Positions 35,984-44,438 of a stretch of DNA of 64,000 nucleotides are shown here, in pieces (position 1 is the stretch's first letter; the number at the start of each line of letters is the position of its first letter). Source of the DNA: Novipirellula galeiformis. Lineage in GTDB: Bacteria > Planctomycetota > Planctomycetia > Pirellulales > Pirellulaceae. A program made the translations under genes and the position numbers. The stretch is taken from the NCBI RefSeq assembly GCF_007860095.1, contig NZ_SJPT01000003.1, positions 765,764 to 829,763 on the forward strand, written 5' to 3'. The notes beneath the pieces are model-generated. The model did no database searches. It had not been told where the DNA came from and saw only the letters and a list, made by a program, of their open reading frames with translations.

Positions 35984-36063
35984 TTGATGTAGCTACCGTC
36001 GCCAGACGGTGGACCACGCCTGGCGAGCGCAGCTACTTTTTTGCTACGTCATTTCTCAAATTG
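35984..36063 (-). repeat. Dispersed hairpin repeat, copy 2 (inverted)
   Basis: The reverse complement aligns along its whole length with 24056-24140, including CAATTTGAGAAA at one end, a run of A in the middle, and the identical CCACCGTCTGGCGACGGTAG core with CTACATCAA at the other end. Confidence 0.88.
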
Positions 36064-36353
36064 CTCTAGACTTCATTCCGCGCCAATTTGCTTAATTGCG
36101 CCCTGTCCCAAGAATGGCCTCCGATCCTGCGGGGACGCCTCCCTGCGTAGCGTTTGCTTTCATGGCGTCGCTTAAACCTAGGCGGCGTTGATTCCCAATT
36201 GGCGATGCTTTTGCGCGGCTAGCTGCATCCCGATTTCTCTCGGAGCGATCCTTTCCCTGCGCCACCGGCACCACACGGTTGAACGCGCCGGTATGATGGA
36301 TATCGTAGACGACGTTTTCATTCTCGCTTTGTTTTTATCCGGCAGGACAGTGG

Positions 36354-39068
36354 ATGCCGATTCGCAATCTTTCGAAGATTTTTACGCCCACGAGCATCGC
36401 CATTATCGGTGCCAGCAACCGTGCTGGGAGCGTCGGCCAACGAGTGCTACAGAATTTAATCGAGGGGCAATTCCAAGGAGAGCTTTACCCGGTCAATGCG
36501 AAGCACAGCGAGCTCGCAGGGCACCGCTGCTTTCCCTCACTGAGCGAACTGCCGTTAGCGACTGGGGCGGTGGTGGATCTCGCCGTGATATGCACCCCGG
36601 CGGCGACGGTTGCCGAGGTGGTTCGGCAATGTGGCGAAGCGGGCATTCTCGGGGTGGTGATCCTGTCAGCGGGGTTTCGTGAAATCGGCCTTGATGGCGA
36701 ACGAATTGAAGCGGAGATTCGCACTTCAGCAAAACGCTTCGAAGGCATGCGCATCCTGGGACCTAATTCGCTTGGATTGATGTCACCCTACCACGGGCTG
36801 AATGCCAGCTTTGCTGCCGACGGCGTCACCCCAGGCCGAGTCGCGTTTATTTCTCAGTCGGGTGCGCTCTGTGCATCGGTGCTGGACTGGGCTGCGAAAG
36901 AGGGCATCGGATTTTCGCATTTCGTGTCGGTTGGAAACATGCTTGATATCGGCGTGGCCGATCTGATCGATTACTTCGCTTCCGATCGGTGGACCGATTC
37001 GATCATCTTGTATGTGGAATCGATCTCGCATGCGCGTCAATTCATGTCGGCCGCGCGAGCGTTCACCCGCAGCAAACCGATCATCGTTTATAAGGCGGGT
37101 CGTTTTGACGCATCGGAAAAAGCAGCGGCAACGCACACCGGTGCCATGATCGGATTAGACAATGCCTACGAAGCAGCACTGACGCGTGCCGGAGCGGTGC
37201 GGGTATGGGAGCTCGCGGATTTATTTGATTGTGCCGAACTGCTTGCGGGCCAAGAAGCCCCCGCAGGCCCTCGGCTTGCCATCGTCACCAATGCAGGTGG
37301 CCCCGGAGTGATGGCAACCGATGCGTTGCTGCAGCGAAAAGGGACGCTTGCGGAACTCTCCGACGCAAGCATCCAGAAACTCGATGGCCTACTACCCGAA
37401 GCGTGGTCGCATGGAAATCCTATCGATGTTTTGAGTGACGCCGACGCCGATCGCTTTGGCGAGGCCGTGGCGATTGCGCTGGCCGACAAAAATGTCGACG
37501 GGGTGTTGGTGATTTTGTCGCCACAGATCTGGACGCAGCCACTTGAAACCGCGGACGCGGTGATCAAGGCTGCGAATCGATCGCGCAAGCCTGTGCTAAC
37601 GGCGTGGATGGGAGGCACGCGAGTCCAAGCGGGGATCGAACATTTTAGCCAAGCGGGCGTGCCTTCTTACGCGACGCCGGAAAAAGCGGTCGCGTCGTTC
37701 ATGTACTTGGTTCAATACGCGCGAAATCGCAGCATGTTGTACGAAACCCCTCGCTCGGTTCCGCTGGGCTTTCGTATCGATCGCGATCGGTTGAGGACGA
37801 TTTTTCGCGAAAGCGTGACAGTCCAAAACGGCCATCGGGATGGCAATGAAATACTCTCCGAAAGCGACTCAAAAGCCCTGCTGGAGGCCTATGACATTCC
37901 CGTTTGCCCCACCGTGGTGGCGGGTACCAAAGAAGCAGCGATGGAGATCGCCCAACTCATCGGCTATCCCGTTGTCATGAAAATCTGTTCGCCCTCGATC
38001 GTGCACAAAAGCGATGTTGGGGGCGTGGCCTTGAATTTGATTGATCGCGATTCCGTCGCTCGCGCCTTTGATTCGATCGTAGCAAAAGCAAAACAAAAAC
38101 GCCCTGACGCGGTGATCGACGGAGTGACGGTCCAACCGATGACCGTCGCCCCCTGGGGACGAGAACTTTTTGTGGGCGCGAAGCGTGGTCCGGTATTTGG
38201 CTCGGTATTAATGGTAGGACTCGGAGGCACCGCCACCGAATTGCTATGGGACCGCACCTTTGAGTTGCCGCCACTGAGCGAACGCTTGGCTCGCCGGATG
38301 CTAGAGTCCTTGCGTGCTTGGCCATTGCTGGGTGCCTATCGCGGAAGAGATCCGGTCGATCTCGATCAATTGGTCGAAGTGTTAATGCGGATTAGCTATC
38401 TGGTGGCTGATGCCCCCGAGATCTTGGAACTCGATATCAATCCACTGCTTGCTACTCCGACCGAGGTGGTCGCCCTCGATGCACGAATTGTCTTGCAACG
38501 CGCTGCGGTTCTGAATCCGCCAGCCCCCTATTCGCACCTGGCGATTTGTCCTTACCCGACTCAATTCACGCACGAATCGCAACTCGGTGACGGCACGCCT
38601 GTGCTGATGCGAGTGATTCAGCCTGAGGATGAGCCGATGTGGTGTGAATTGATCTCGGGATGCTCGATGGAATCGATTCAAATGCGCTTCCGCTATATGT
38701 TCCGAAACACCACTCACGAGATGGCTTCACGATTCTGCTTCAATGACTATGACCGAGAGATTGCGATCGTGGCGGAGGTCAACGAAAATGGACGCAAGGC
38801 TATCGCGGGAGTAGGTCGCTTGGTTGCCGACGTCGATCATCAGGAGGTCGAGTTTGCCGTTTTGGTCGGCGACGCTTGGCAAGGCCGCGGGCTCGGTTCC
38901 GAACTGATGGATTACTGCTTGAAGATTAGCGAGCAGTGGCGGGTTCAAAAAATCGTTGCCGAGATCGCACCTCAAAACCGACGGATGCTTGAGATGTTTT
39001 CGCATCGCGGGTTCACGCTCAACCGATCCATTGCCGCAGATGTCGTGGTCGCTACGAAAAGGTTGTGA
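36354..39068 (+). CDS. ADP-forming acyl-CoA synthetase fused to GNAT acetyltransferase (Pat-like)
   Basis: The 904-residue protein has a CoA-binding domain (IAIIGASNRAGSVGQRVLQNL, about 12-130), succinyl-CoA-ligase-like domains with the conserved ATHTGAMIG histidine region at about residue 260, an ATP-grasp domain (about 490-715, with GYPVVMKICSPSIVHKSDVGG), and a C-terminal GNAT domain (about 745-900, with DAWQGRGLGSELMDYC as acetyl-CoA loop). This is the architecture of acetate-CoA ligase (ADP-forming) fused to an acetyltransferase and of the protein lysine acetylase Pat of Salmonella. In Pat the ligase part is inactive; here the phospho-histidine region looks intact, so both activities are possible. 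The ATG at 36354 starts the family N-terminus. It converges on a histone-deacetylase-family gene 20 bases after its stop. Confidence 0.9.
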   Translation: MPIRNLSKIFTPTSIAIIGASNRAGSVGQRVLQNLIEGQFQGELYPVNAKHSELAGHRCFPSLSELPLATGAVVDLAVICTPAATVAEVVRQCGEAGILGVVILSAGFREIGLDGERIEAEIRTSAKRFEGMRILGPNSLGLMSPYHGLNASFAADGVTPGRVAFISQSGALCASVLDWAAKEGIGFSHFVSVGNMLDIGVADLIDYFASDRWTDSIILYVESISHARQFMSAARAFTRSKPIIVYKAGRFDASEKAAATHTGAMIGLDNAYEAALTRAGAVRVWELADLFDCAELLAGQEAPAGPRLAIVTNAGGPGVMATDALLQRKGTLAELSDASIQKLDGLLPEAWSHGNPIDVLSDADADRFGEAVAIALADKNVDGVLVILSPQIWTQPLETADAVIKAANRSRKPVLTAWMGGTRVQAGIEHFSQAGVPSYATPEKAVASFMYLVQYARNRSMLYETPRSVPLGFRIDRDRLRTIFRESVTVQNGHRDGNEILSESDSKALLEAYDIPVCPTVVAGTKEAAMEIAQLIGYPVVMKICSPSIVHKSDVGGVALNLIDRDSVARAFDSIVAKAKQKRPDAVIDGVTVQPMTVAPWGRELFVGAKRGPVFGSVLMVGLGGTATELLWDRTFELPPLSERLARRMLESLRAWPLLGAYRGRDPVDLDQLVEVLMRISYLVADAPEILELDINPLLATPTEVVALDARIVLQRAAVLNPPAPYSHLAICPYPTQFTHESQLGDGTPVLMRVIQPEDEPMWCELISGCSMESIQMRFRYMFRNTTHEMASRFCFNDYDREIAIVAEVNENGRKAIAGVGRLVADVDHQEVEFAVLVGDAWQGRGLGSELMDYCLKISEQWRVQKIVAEIAPQNRRMLEMFSHRGFTLNRSIAADVVVATKRL

Positions 39069-39088
39069 ACGGCAGCATCGCCGGATCG

Positions 39089-40024
39089 TTAGCCCTCTTC
39101 CATTAGCGTTTCCAAGTGGTTGCCGACACACTCGGCTAATGCATCGGGGTTATACCCTCCTTCGAGCACACTCACGATGCGGCCTTCGGCGTATTGTCTT
39201 GCAACCTTGATGATTTCGCGAGTGATCGCGGTAAAGTCTTCGCAGTTCAGCCCGAGCGAACCAACGGGATCAAGGCGATGGCTGTCGAAGCCTGCGCTAA
39301 TAAGGATCAATTGCGGAGACATTCGTTTCGCAAGCTGGGACATCGCCGCACTGAACCGTTCGATTTGGACCTCCGGCGAAGTGCCTAGTGATATCGGCAC
39401 GTTCACGGTGGTGCCCACTGCGGCGCCCGAGCCGGTTTCATCTGCTGATCCCGTATGCGGAAAGAGGGGGGCTCGATGCATCGAGAGAAAGCCGACTCGG
39501 GGATCGTCGTAGAAGATCGCCTGCGTCCCATTGCCATGGTGCACATCAAAGTCAACGATCATCACGCGATCGAGCCCCAGTACTTGAGTGGCGACACGAG
39601 CCCCGACGGCGACATTGTTAAACAAACAAAATCCCATCGCTTGATCCTGGCTGGCGTGATGGCCGGGGGGGCGCACCAGACAAAAGGCGTTGACGTCATC
39701 GCCGGCAACGACTCGCCGCACCGCATCGGCCACCGCCCCGGCGGCCATCGCGGCAACATCGTAGGAACGCTGGCAAAGCACCGTGTCGGAATCAATTTCG
39801 CCTCCCCCACGATTGGCGACGCTACGGATATTTTCGATGTGCTTGGCGGTATGCACGAGGCTGAGTTGCTCGATCGACGCCGGTTCCCAGCGAGGGCGTT
39901 GGCACAGCGCATCGAGGGAAAGGAAGCTCAAACGCCGCATCACCGCCGCTAATCGCAGGGCGCTCTCGGGATGCGAGCCGGTATCATGCTCTTGAAAGAT
40001 ATAGTCGTAATAAAGCAATGTCAT
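39089..40024 (-). CDS. Histone-deacetylase-family (AcuC-like) deacetylase
   Basis: The 311-residue protein carries the arginase-deacetylase core: RPPGHHASQDQAMGFCLFNN (charge-relay His-His, about residues 117-137), the metal site DFDVHHGNGTQAIFYDD, and a third metal Asp in SAGFDSH. All catalytic and zinc residues expected for class I/II-like deacetylases are in place. Bacterial members remove acetyl groups from proteins such as acetyl-CoA synthetase (AcuC) or from acetylpolyamines. Its place, tail to tail with a Pat-like acetyltransferase, favours protein lysine deacetylation, which is inference. The ATG at 40024 gives the family start MTLLYYDYIFQEHDTG. Confidence 0.93.
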   Translation of the reverse strand: MTLLYYDYIFQEHDTGSHPESALRLAAVMRRLSFLSLDALCQRPRWEPASIEQLSLVHTAKHIENIRSVANRGGGEIDSDTVLCQRSYDVAAMAAGAVADAVRRVVAGDDVNAFCLVRPPGHHASQDQAMGFCLFNNVAVGARVATQVLGLDRVMIVDFDVHHGNGTQAIFYDDPRVGFLSMHRAPLFPHTGSADETGSGAAVGTTVNVPISLGTSPEVQIERFSAAMSQLAKRMSPQLILISAGFDSHRLDPVGSLGLNCEDFTAITREIIKVARQYAEGRIVSVLEGGYNPDALAECVGNHLETLMEEG

Positions 40025-40621
40025 GGGACGCAGATTCCTTGGGCATTCCTGTTGGGGACCTAGATTCTTTGGATTGTCACTTGGCTAATCTGCCTGTGGC
40101 GAGTACACTTCGCACTGAAACCTCTCTATTTTGCAAAATTTATAGCGGTTCATGGCCGAGAATAAGCGAGTAACGTTGATTTTCCCAATGAGAATGTCTC
40201 ATTTTGAACAAGAAACGTTTTTCGGCCAAACGGGATTTCTGATTGCAGAGTTGGACCCTCTTGCTACCCCGTTGAAATGGTGTCGGCACATTCGTCGCAC
40301 TTCATTGCTGCCAACTATCGGTTGTGTTAACCGCTCTGGAAAGCTGCCGGCGTCGACGATTTGACGCTCCGGATTCTGTGACTTTCTTGTTTGTCCAGAG
40401 TTACCGCCTTCACAAGCGGTTAGATGATTTCACCGACGGCGACCAAGCAACCAAGTTTGGTTCGAGTTGGCGGAGTCTCACACAATCATTGTTCCATCCC
40501 CCCTCAGAGATGAACGCGTTTGCATTGATGCATCGCATTTGTCACGCCTTTTCCGCAATCCGTGGGTGGGCAACTAGGCTTCGGTGGATCTTAAAAAACA
40601 ACCTTCCTAAGGACCCCTTTT
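40025..40621. other. Divergent spacer without a gene
   Basis: About 600 bases between the deacetylase and the helicase, both transcribed away from it. Open frames of up to 103 codons here have no domain pattern and poor codon character. The long leader could be part of the helicase mRNA, as is common for cold-induced helicases, but no element was recognised. Confidence 0.5.
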
Positions 40622-41920
40622 TTGAAGACATTTGACGAACTCGATTTGATTGCCCCCCTGAAACGTGCGATTTCGGACGAGAACTACACGACCCCCACTC
40701 CCATCCAAGCTCAAACCATTCCCGCTGCCCTCCAGGGGCGCGATGTGCTTGGGTGTGCCCAGACGGGAACGGGAAAAACCGCTGCCTTTGCACTGCCGAT
40801 CTTAAATCTGATTGGCGCCGAGCATCGCAAAGCGGCTCCCAATCGACCGCAGGTCCTTGTCCTTGCCCCCACTCGTGAGCTTGCGATCCAGATTGGGGAG
40901 AGCTTTGCCACCTATGGCAAGCATTTACGTCTGCGTCACGTCCTGGTTTATGGCGGTGTCAGCCAAGGCAACCAAGTGCGTGCTTTGAACCGCGGTGCCC
41001 ATATCTTGGTTGCCACTCCAGGGCGTTTAATCGACCTGATGGACCAAGGGCACATCGACCTGCGACAGCTAGAAATGTTCGTCTTGGACGAAGCCGACCG
41101 CATGCTCGACATGGGCTTTTTACCCGCACTTCGCCGCATCATTAGCGAACTGCCTCAACGGCGACAATCGCTGTTCTTCTCAGCGACCATGCCGCCCAAA
41201 ATCACCGACCTTTCACAGAGCCTGCTGCGGGATCCCGTGACGGTGAACGTGACGCCAAAGTCCACCAGTGTGGAACGGATCGAGCAACAGTTGTATTTCG
41301 TCGAAAAAGGCGGAAAGCAGAAGTTGTTGGAAAAAATCATTGGGGGCGAGAGTGCCAGTCGTGCGATTGTCTTCACTCGCACCAAGCGTGGCGCAAACGT
41401 GTTGGCCGAGAAACTCGATAACAACGGCATCCGAGCCGTCGCGATTCACGGCAACAAATCACAAAGTGCACGCCAACGAGCCCTCGAAGCGTTCCGACGC
41501 AATAAGGTGCAAGTGCTTGTCGCTACTGACGTTGCGGCTCGCGGCATCGACATTGATGGCGTCACCCATGTGGTGAATTACGACATTCCCAACGAGCCTG
41601 AGAGCTACGTGCATCGCATCGGTCGCACCGGTCGAGCGGGTGCCGAAGGGATCGCAATTTCGTTCTGTAGTGACGCCGAGCGGGGCGAACTCCGAGAAAT
41701 CGAAAAATTTATCGGGATGAAATTGCCGCTGGCGCCGGACCAACCTCCGCAACAGCCACGTGATCCCAATGCCCCGAAGAACCCGCAATCCAAGGGTGCA
41801 CGGCGCTCCCCCTATCGTGGCGGCGGTCGCGGCAAAGGCGGGAATTACGGTGCCTCGGGCGAGCAAAGTAACGCAGGACGTCGCCCCCGACGCAAGCAAC
41901 GCGCCAAGCAAATCAACTAA
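40622..41920 (+). CDS. DEAD-box RNA helicase, RhlE-like
   Basis: The 432-residue protein shows the complete DEAD-box series: Q motif (YTTPTPIQAQTIP), AQTGTGKTAAF (motif I), PTRELAIQI (Ia), TPGRL (Ib), VLDEADRMLDMGF (II), FFSATMP (III), and in the second domain VFTRTKRGANVL, ATDVAARGIDIDGV (V) and HRIGRTGRAG (VI). The tail beyond about residue 370 is Pro/Gln- then Arg/Gly-rich, the RhlE type of extension. It unwinds short RNA duplexes with ATP. The start is a TTG with AAGGA 10-15 bases upstream. A small basic protein and a cold-shock protein follow, suggesting a low-temperature or RNA-remodelling group. Confidence 0.93.
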   Translation: MKTFDELDLIAPLKRAISDENYTTPTPIQAQTIPAALQGRDVLGCAQTGTGKTAAFALPILNLIGAEHRKAAPNRPQVLVLAPTRELAIQIGESFATYGKHLRLRHVLVYGGVSQGNQVRALNRGAHILVATPGRLIDLMDQGHIDLRQLEMFVLDEADRMLDMGFLPALRRIISELPQRRQSLFFSATMPPKITDLSQSLLRDPVTVNVTPKSTSVERIEQQLYFVEKGGKQKLLEKIIGGESASRAIVFTRTKRGANVLAEKLDNNGIRAVAIHGNKSQSARQRALEAFRRNKVQVLVATDVAARGIDIDGVTHVVNYDIPNEPESYVHRIGRTGRAGAEGIAISFCSDAERGELREIEKFIGMKLPLAPDQPPQQPRDPNAPKNPQSKGARRSPYRGGGRGKGGNYGASGEQSNAGRRPRRKQRAKQIN

Positions 41921-41943
41921 GTTCGCCGGGTAAGCCGGTCGCC

Positions 41944-42210
41944 TTGTTGGCGAAATACACGGCAAAACAGGCTAATTCGCCTTCGGCACACGCTGCCGAA
42001 GCTGGACGAGAAAACGATCCTTTAGGGAGAGAGACTATCGCAAAAAATCAAAATACATTCGCTAAACGACAACGCGAAATGGAAAAGAAGTACAAGGCTC
42101 AGGAAAAGCTGAACCGACGTGCCCAACGTAAACTTGACCAGGAAAACGGTGTCGTCCCCGTCGTTGTTGAAGACGAAGATTCCCAGGAAGATTCCGATAT
42201 CGACATTTAA
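41944..42210 (+). CDS. Small highly charged protein after the helicase; true start may be an ATC at 42037
   Basis: The frame from a TTG at 41944 encodes 88 residues. The first 31 look non-conserved and coincide with a perfect 8-bp hairpin at 41981-42001. From 42037 the sequence AKNQNTFAKRQREMEKK and following Lys/Arg-rich helix, ending in an acidic tail (EDEDSQEDSDIDI), looks like a complete small basic protein of a type found in planctomycetes and proteobacteria near RNA genes. Just before codon 42037 (ATC) is GGGAGAG at normal ribosome-binding distance, so initiation at ATC, giving 57 residues, is a real possibility. The predicted product is a single charged helix; RNA or ribosome contact is a guess from composition and neighbours. 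Confidence 0.6.
   Translation: MLAKYTAKQANSPSAHAAEAGRENDPLGRETIAKNQNTFAKRQREMEKKYKAQEKLNRRAQRKLDQENGVVPVVVEDEDSQEDSDIDI
41981..42001 (+). promoter_or_regulatory. Hairpin just upstream of the small-protein start
   Basis: CTTCGGCA (41981-41988) pairs exactly with TGCCGAAG (41994-42001) around a 5-base loop. There is no T run, so it is more likely an mRNA processing or translational element than a terminator. Confidence 0.5.
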
Positions 42211-42233
42211 TGGCAGCATCAGACGAATAGATT

Positions 42234-42242
42234 TGATATAAT
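42234..42242 (+). promoter_or_regulatory. Extended -10 promoter of the cold-shock gene
   Basis: TGATATAAT at 42234-42242 is a perfect extended -10 (TGnTATAAT). No good -35 is present, which is normal for extended -10 promoters. Transcription from about 42249 would give a leader of about 130 bases before the csp start. Confidence 0.55.
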
Positions 42243-42377
42243 CGACCCCGCCCAGGGATGGTAATTTACCTACTCGGATGGAGTCACTAAAGTAGACCCC
42301 GGTGCAGTTCAATTCGCGAGAACGTTTCCTGTGATTGAGAACGGCACAATTGTTTTGAGAGTATTGGAAGAGAAGAG

Positions 42378-42581
42378 ATGGCAGAAGGCAAAATCAAGCG
42401 AGTTACTGATAAGGGGTTTGGTTTCATTGAAACAGATTCCGGTAGCGACATGTTCTTTCACAGTTCGGCTTTGGAAGGCGTCAACTACGACGACCTTCGT
42501 GAAGGTCAACTCGTTTCGTACAACGTTGGAAGCGGACCGAAAGGCCCTCGCGCTGAAAATGTTCAACTACTTGAAGACTAG
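42378..42581 (+). CDS. Cold-shock domain protein (CspA family)
   Basis: The 67-residue protein is one cold-shock domain. RNP1-like KGFGFIET and RNP2-like DMFFHSSAL are in place, as is the closing GPRAENVQLL. Such OB-fold proteins bind single-stranded RNA and melt secondary structure. The ATG at 42378 is preceded by GGAAGAGAAGAG. A long leader of about 130 bases follows an extended -10 promoter, which resembles the layout of cspA mRNAs of other bacteria, where the leader is a temperature-responsive element. The gene ends at a clean terminator. Confidence 0.95.
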   Translation: MAEGKIKRVTDKGFGFIETDSGSDMFFHSSALEGVNYDDLREGQLVSYNVGSGPKGPRAENVQLLED

Positions 42582-42610
42582 TTGATCGCTTCAGTCGATT
42601 GTTAAAATAG

Positions 42611-42645
42611 GCACCGAGAGCTGCAAAGCTCTCAGTGCTTTTTTT
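42611..42645 (+). terminator. Rho-independent terminator of the cold-shock gene
   Basis: Stem GCACCGAGAGCT (42611-42622) pairs with AGCTCTCAGTGC (42627-42638) with one mismatch around a GCAA tetraloop, followed by seven T. Confidence 0.93.
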
Positions 42646-42692
42646 ATGCGCCGATCCGTAGCTTCTCATCGTGCACACCCTGCCCGCACGGA

Positions 42693-44282
42693 TCAGATCC
42701 AGCTCAACAACTTGACCAACAAAGGCCCCAACAGGGTGATCAGCACCAAGGCAACCGGATAGGCTGCGACGTAACTCGTCACCGGTTGACTCGATTCGGT
42801 AGCACCGGTCAAAACCGCCAACCCCGGTGTCGATGTCATTCCGCCGCAAGTCGCACCAAGCGTTTGCAAGAACGATAAACGAAAGACGAATTTTGCCAAA
42901 CCGAAGCCAGCCAGCAGCGGCATGCCGACAATCGCCGTCGCCGCAATGACGAGCGTCGCCCCATGTTCGGCCAATACGGGGCCCACGTTCTCGCCAGCTT
43001 TAATTCCGGCGTCAGCCAAGAACAATGCCAATCCCCCTTCGGTCATCAAGAGCATCGCCGCCGCTGGGAACGCACCTCGCACGGGACCGATTTTCCGAAA
43101 GTGTCCCAGCAACAGCCCAACGATCAGCGGTCCTCCGGCGATTCCAAGTGAAATCGATACCCCCGACAGATCCAAAGTGGCGTTTCCGATAAAGATCCCC
43201 GCGACGATCCCAAGAACGACCGACAACAGGTCTGTTTCATTCAAGGTACGAGGCCGGTGTCCGACGATCGATGCGATGCGGGAAAGGTTGGCGGACTCGC
43301 CGACCAACGTTAACCGATCACCGAATAAAATTCGGGTTTGCGAGGAAGGGACAAACTCGATTTCGTAACGGCGGATTCTGGCGACCGTGACCCCGTAGCG
43401 TGAGCGAAGTTTCAACGACTTGAGCGTATGCCCATAGATCTCCGGCGAGGTGACGACCACTGTTTTACGTTCACGATCGGCATCGAGAACGGCGTCTTCT
43501 CCTTCATGCAAAACACCGAGCGTTTCAGCGACGCGAGCGACCTCGGAGTACTCACCAAGCAACATCACGCGATCACCGATGGCGAATCCATAGTCCGGTG
43601 GCGTCGGTGTCCATCTCGAGTCGACTAAGACCCGCGAAATTTGGCAGCGAGAATCGGATAGCACCTCGACTTGACTTGGTCGTTTTCCCACGATTCCGGG
43701 ATTGACGACCTCCACCAATCGCCGCTGGATTGACGTCCCCTGCCGCGCATCGGAATCGCTGCCCGCCGCCGCCGGGGCAATCGATTCCGGCGAGTTCCAT
43801 TTGAATGCGAGCTGCACAAACAAGACGACTGCAATGATCCCAACGGGATAAGCGACCCCGAATCCGACCGCGACCGCGGCGGGATCCTCCACCGATTCGC
43901 TGATCGCTCCAAGCGCCGGAGTGCTGGTCATCGCCCCGGCCATCAAACCGCCTGCCAAGTCCCCGGGCAGGTCCAAAAGCTTGGCACAGCCCCAGGTGAC
44001 TGCAACCCCGGTCACCACAATCATGGCACCGAGAGAGGCCATCACCTTGCCATGTGATGCCAATCCACGAAAAAAGGTCGGTCCCGCAGCGATGCCGACG
44101 CAGTACACAAAGAGGGCCAATCCGAGCGTTCCGAACCCATCGGGAATCGTCCAGCCCAAGTGGCCCGCGAGCAAAGCCACGAACAGAATCGCCGAAGTAC
44201 CGAACGAAATCCCGAGCAGCGACAGTCGGCCGATCGCCAACCCCATCGCAATGATGCAAAGTAGTACAACGAGCGGAGTCAT
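42693..44282 (-). CDS. AspT/YidE-YbjL-type transporter with two TrkA-C domains
   Basis: The 529-residue protein has two homologous membrane halves of the AspT/YidE duplication type (N-terminal LLCIIAMGLAIGRLSLLGISFG, with GLALFVYCVGIAAGPTFF and GAMTSTPALGAI; C-terminal SVVLGIVAGIFIGN, with GGMTSTPGLAVL), separated by two soluble RCK/TrkA-C domains at about residues 190-360. AspT exchanges aspartate and alanine; the substrate of other members is mostly unknown. The repeated G-x-M-T-S-T-P-x-L motif in both halves marks the substrate or pore region. The ATG at 44282 has AGGAAGG at good distance, so it is preferred over the one 27 bases earlier. Serine dehydratase is the next gene in the same direction, 157 bases upstream. 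Confidence 0.88.
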   Translation of the reverse strand: MTPLVVLLCIIAMGLAIGRLSLLGISFGTSAILFVALLAGHLGWTIPDGFGTLGLALFVYCVGIAAGPTFFRGLASHGKVMASLGAMIVVTGVAVTWGCAKLLDLPGDLAGGLMAGAMTSTPALGAISESVEDPAAVAVGFGVAYPVGIIAVVLFVQLAFKWNSPESIAPAAAGSDSDARQGTSIQRRLVEVVNPGIVGKRPSQVEVLSDSRCQISRVLVDSRWTPTPPDYGFAIGDRVMLLGEYSEVARVAETLGVLHEGEDAVLDADRERKTVVVTSPEIYGHTLKSLKLRSRYGVTVARIRRYEIEFVPSSQTRILFGDRLTLVGESANLSRIASIVGHRPRTLNETDLLSVVLGIVAGIFIGNATLDLSGVSISLGIAGGPLIVGLLLGHFRKIGPVRGAFPAAAMLLMTEGGLALFLADAGIKAGENVGPVLAEHGATLVIAATAIVGMPLLAGFGLAKFVFRLSFLQTLGATCGGMTSTPGLAVLTGATESSQPVTSYVAAYPVALVLITLLGPLLVKLLSWI

Positions 44283-44438
44283 CCGGGGTGCCTTCCTAGC
44301 TGAATACAAAAGGTAAATCAGCGAGTGTTTCTAGCGGATTCGTCCACTCGTTACGAGTGTGTTTTGACTTGGGGATCGGTCGCACGACCGATGTAGGTCA
44401 TTTACGGGCAACATGCAGGACTTTGAGAAGACAGCTCA

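Larger units (their letters stand above)
35830..36353. other. Spacer with repeats, no gene
   Basis: About 520 bases between the pnp terminator and the acyl-CoA synthetase gene. It holds a 10-bp triplication (GCGACCTGGG type, 35934-35961) and the second copy of the dispersed hairpin repeat (35984-36063). No credible open frame is present. Confidence 0.55.

Noticed and set aside
40324-40635. A 103-codon frame before the helicase
   Set aside because: It overlaps the helicase start, has no recognisable domain and no ribosome-binding site.
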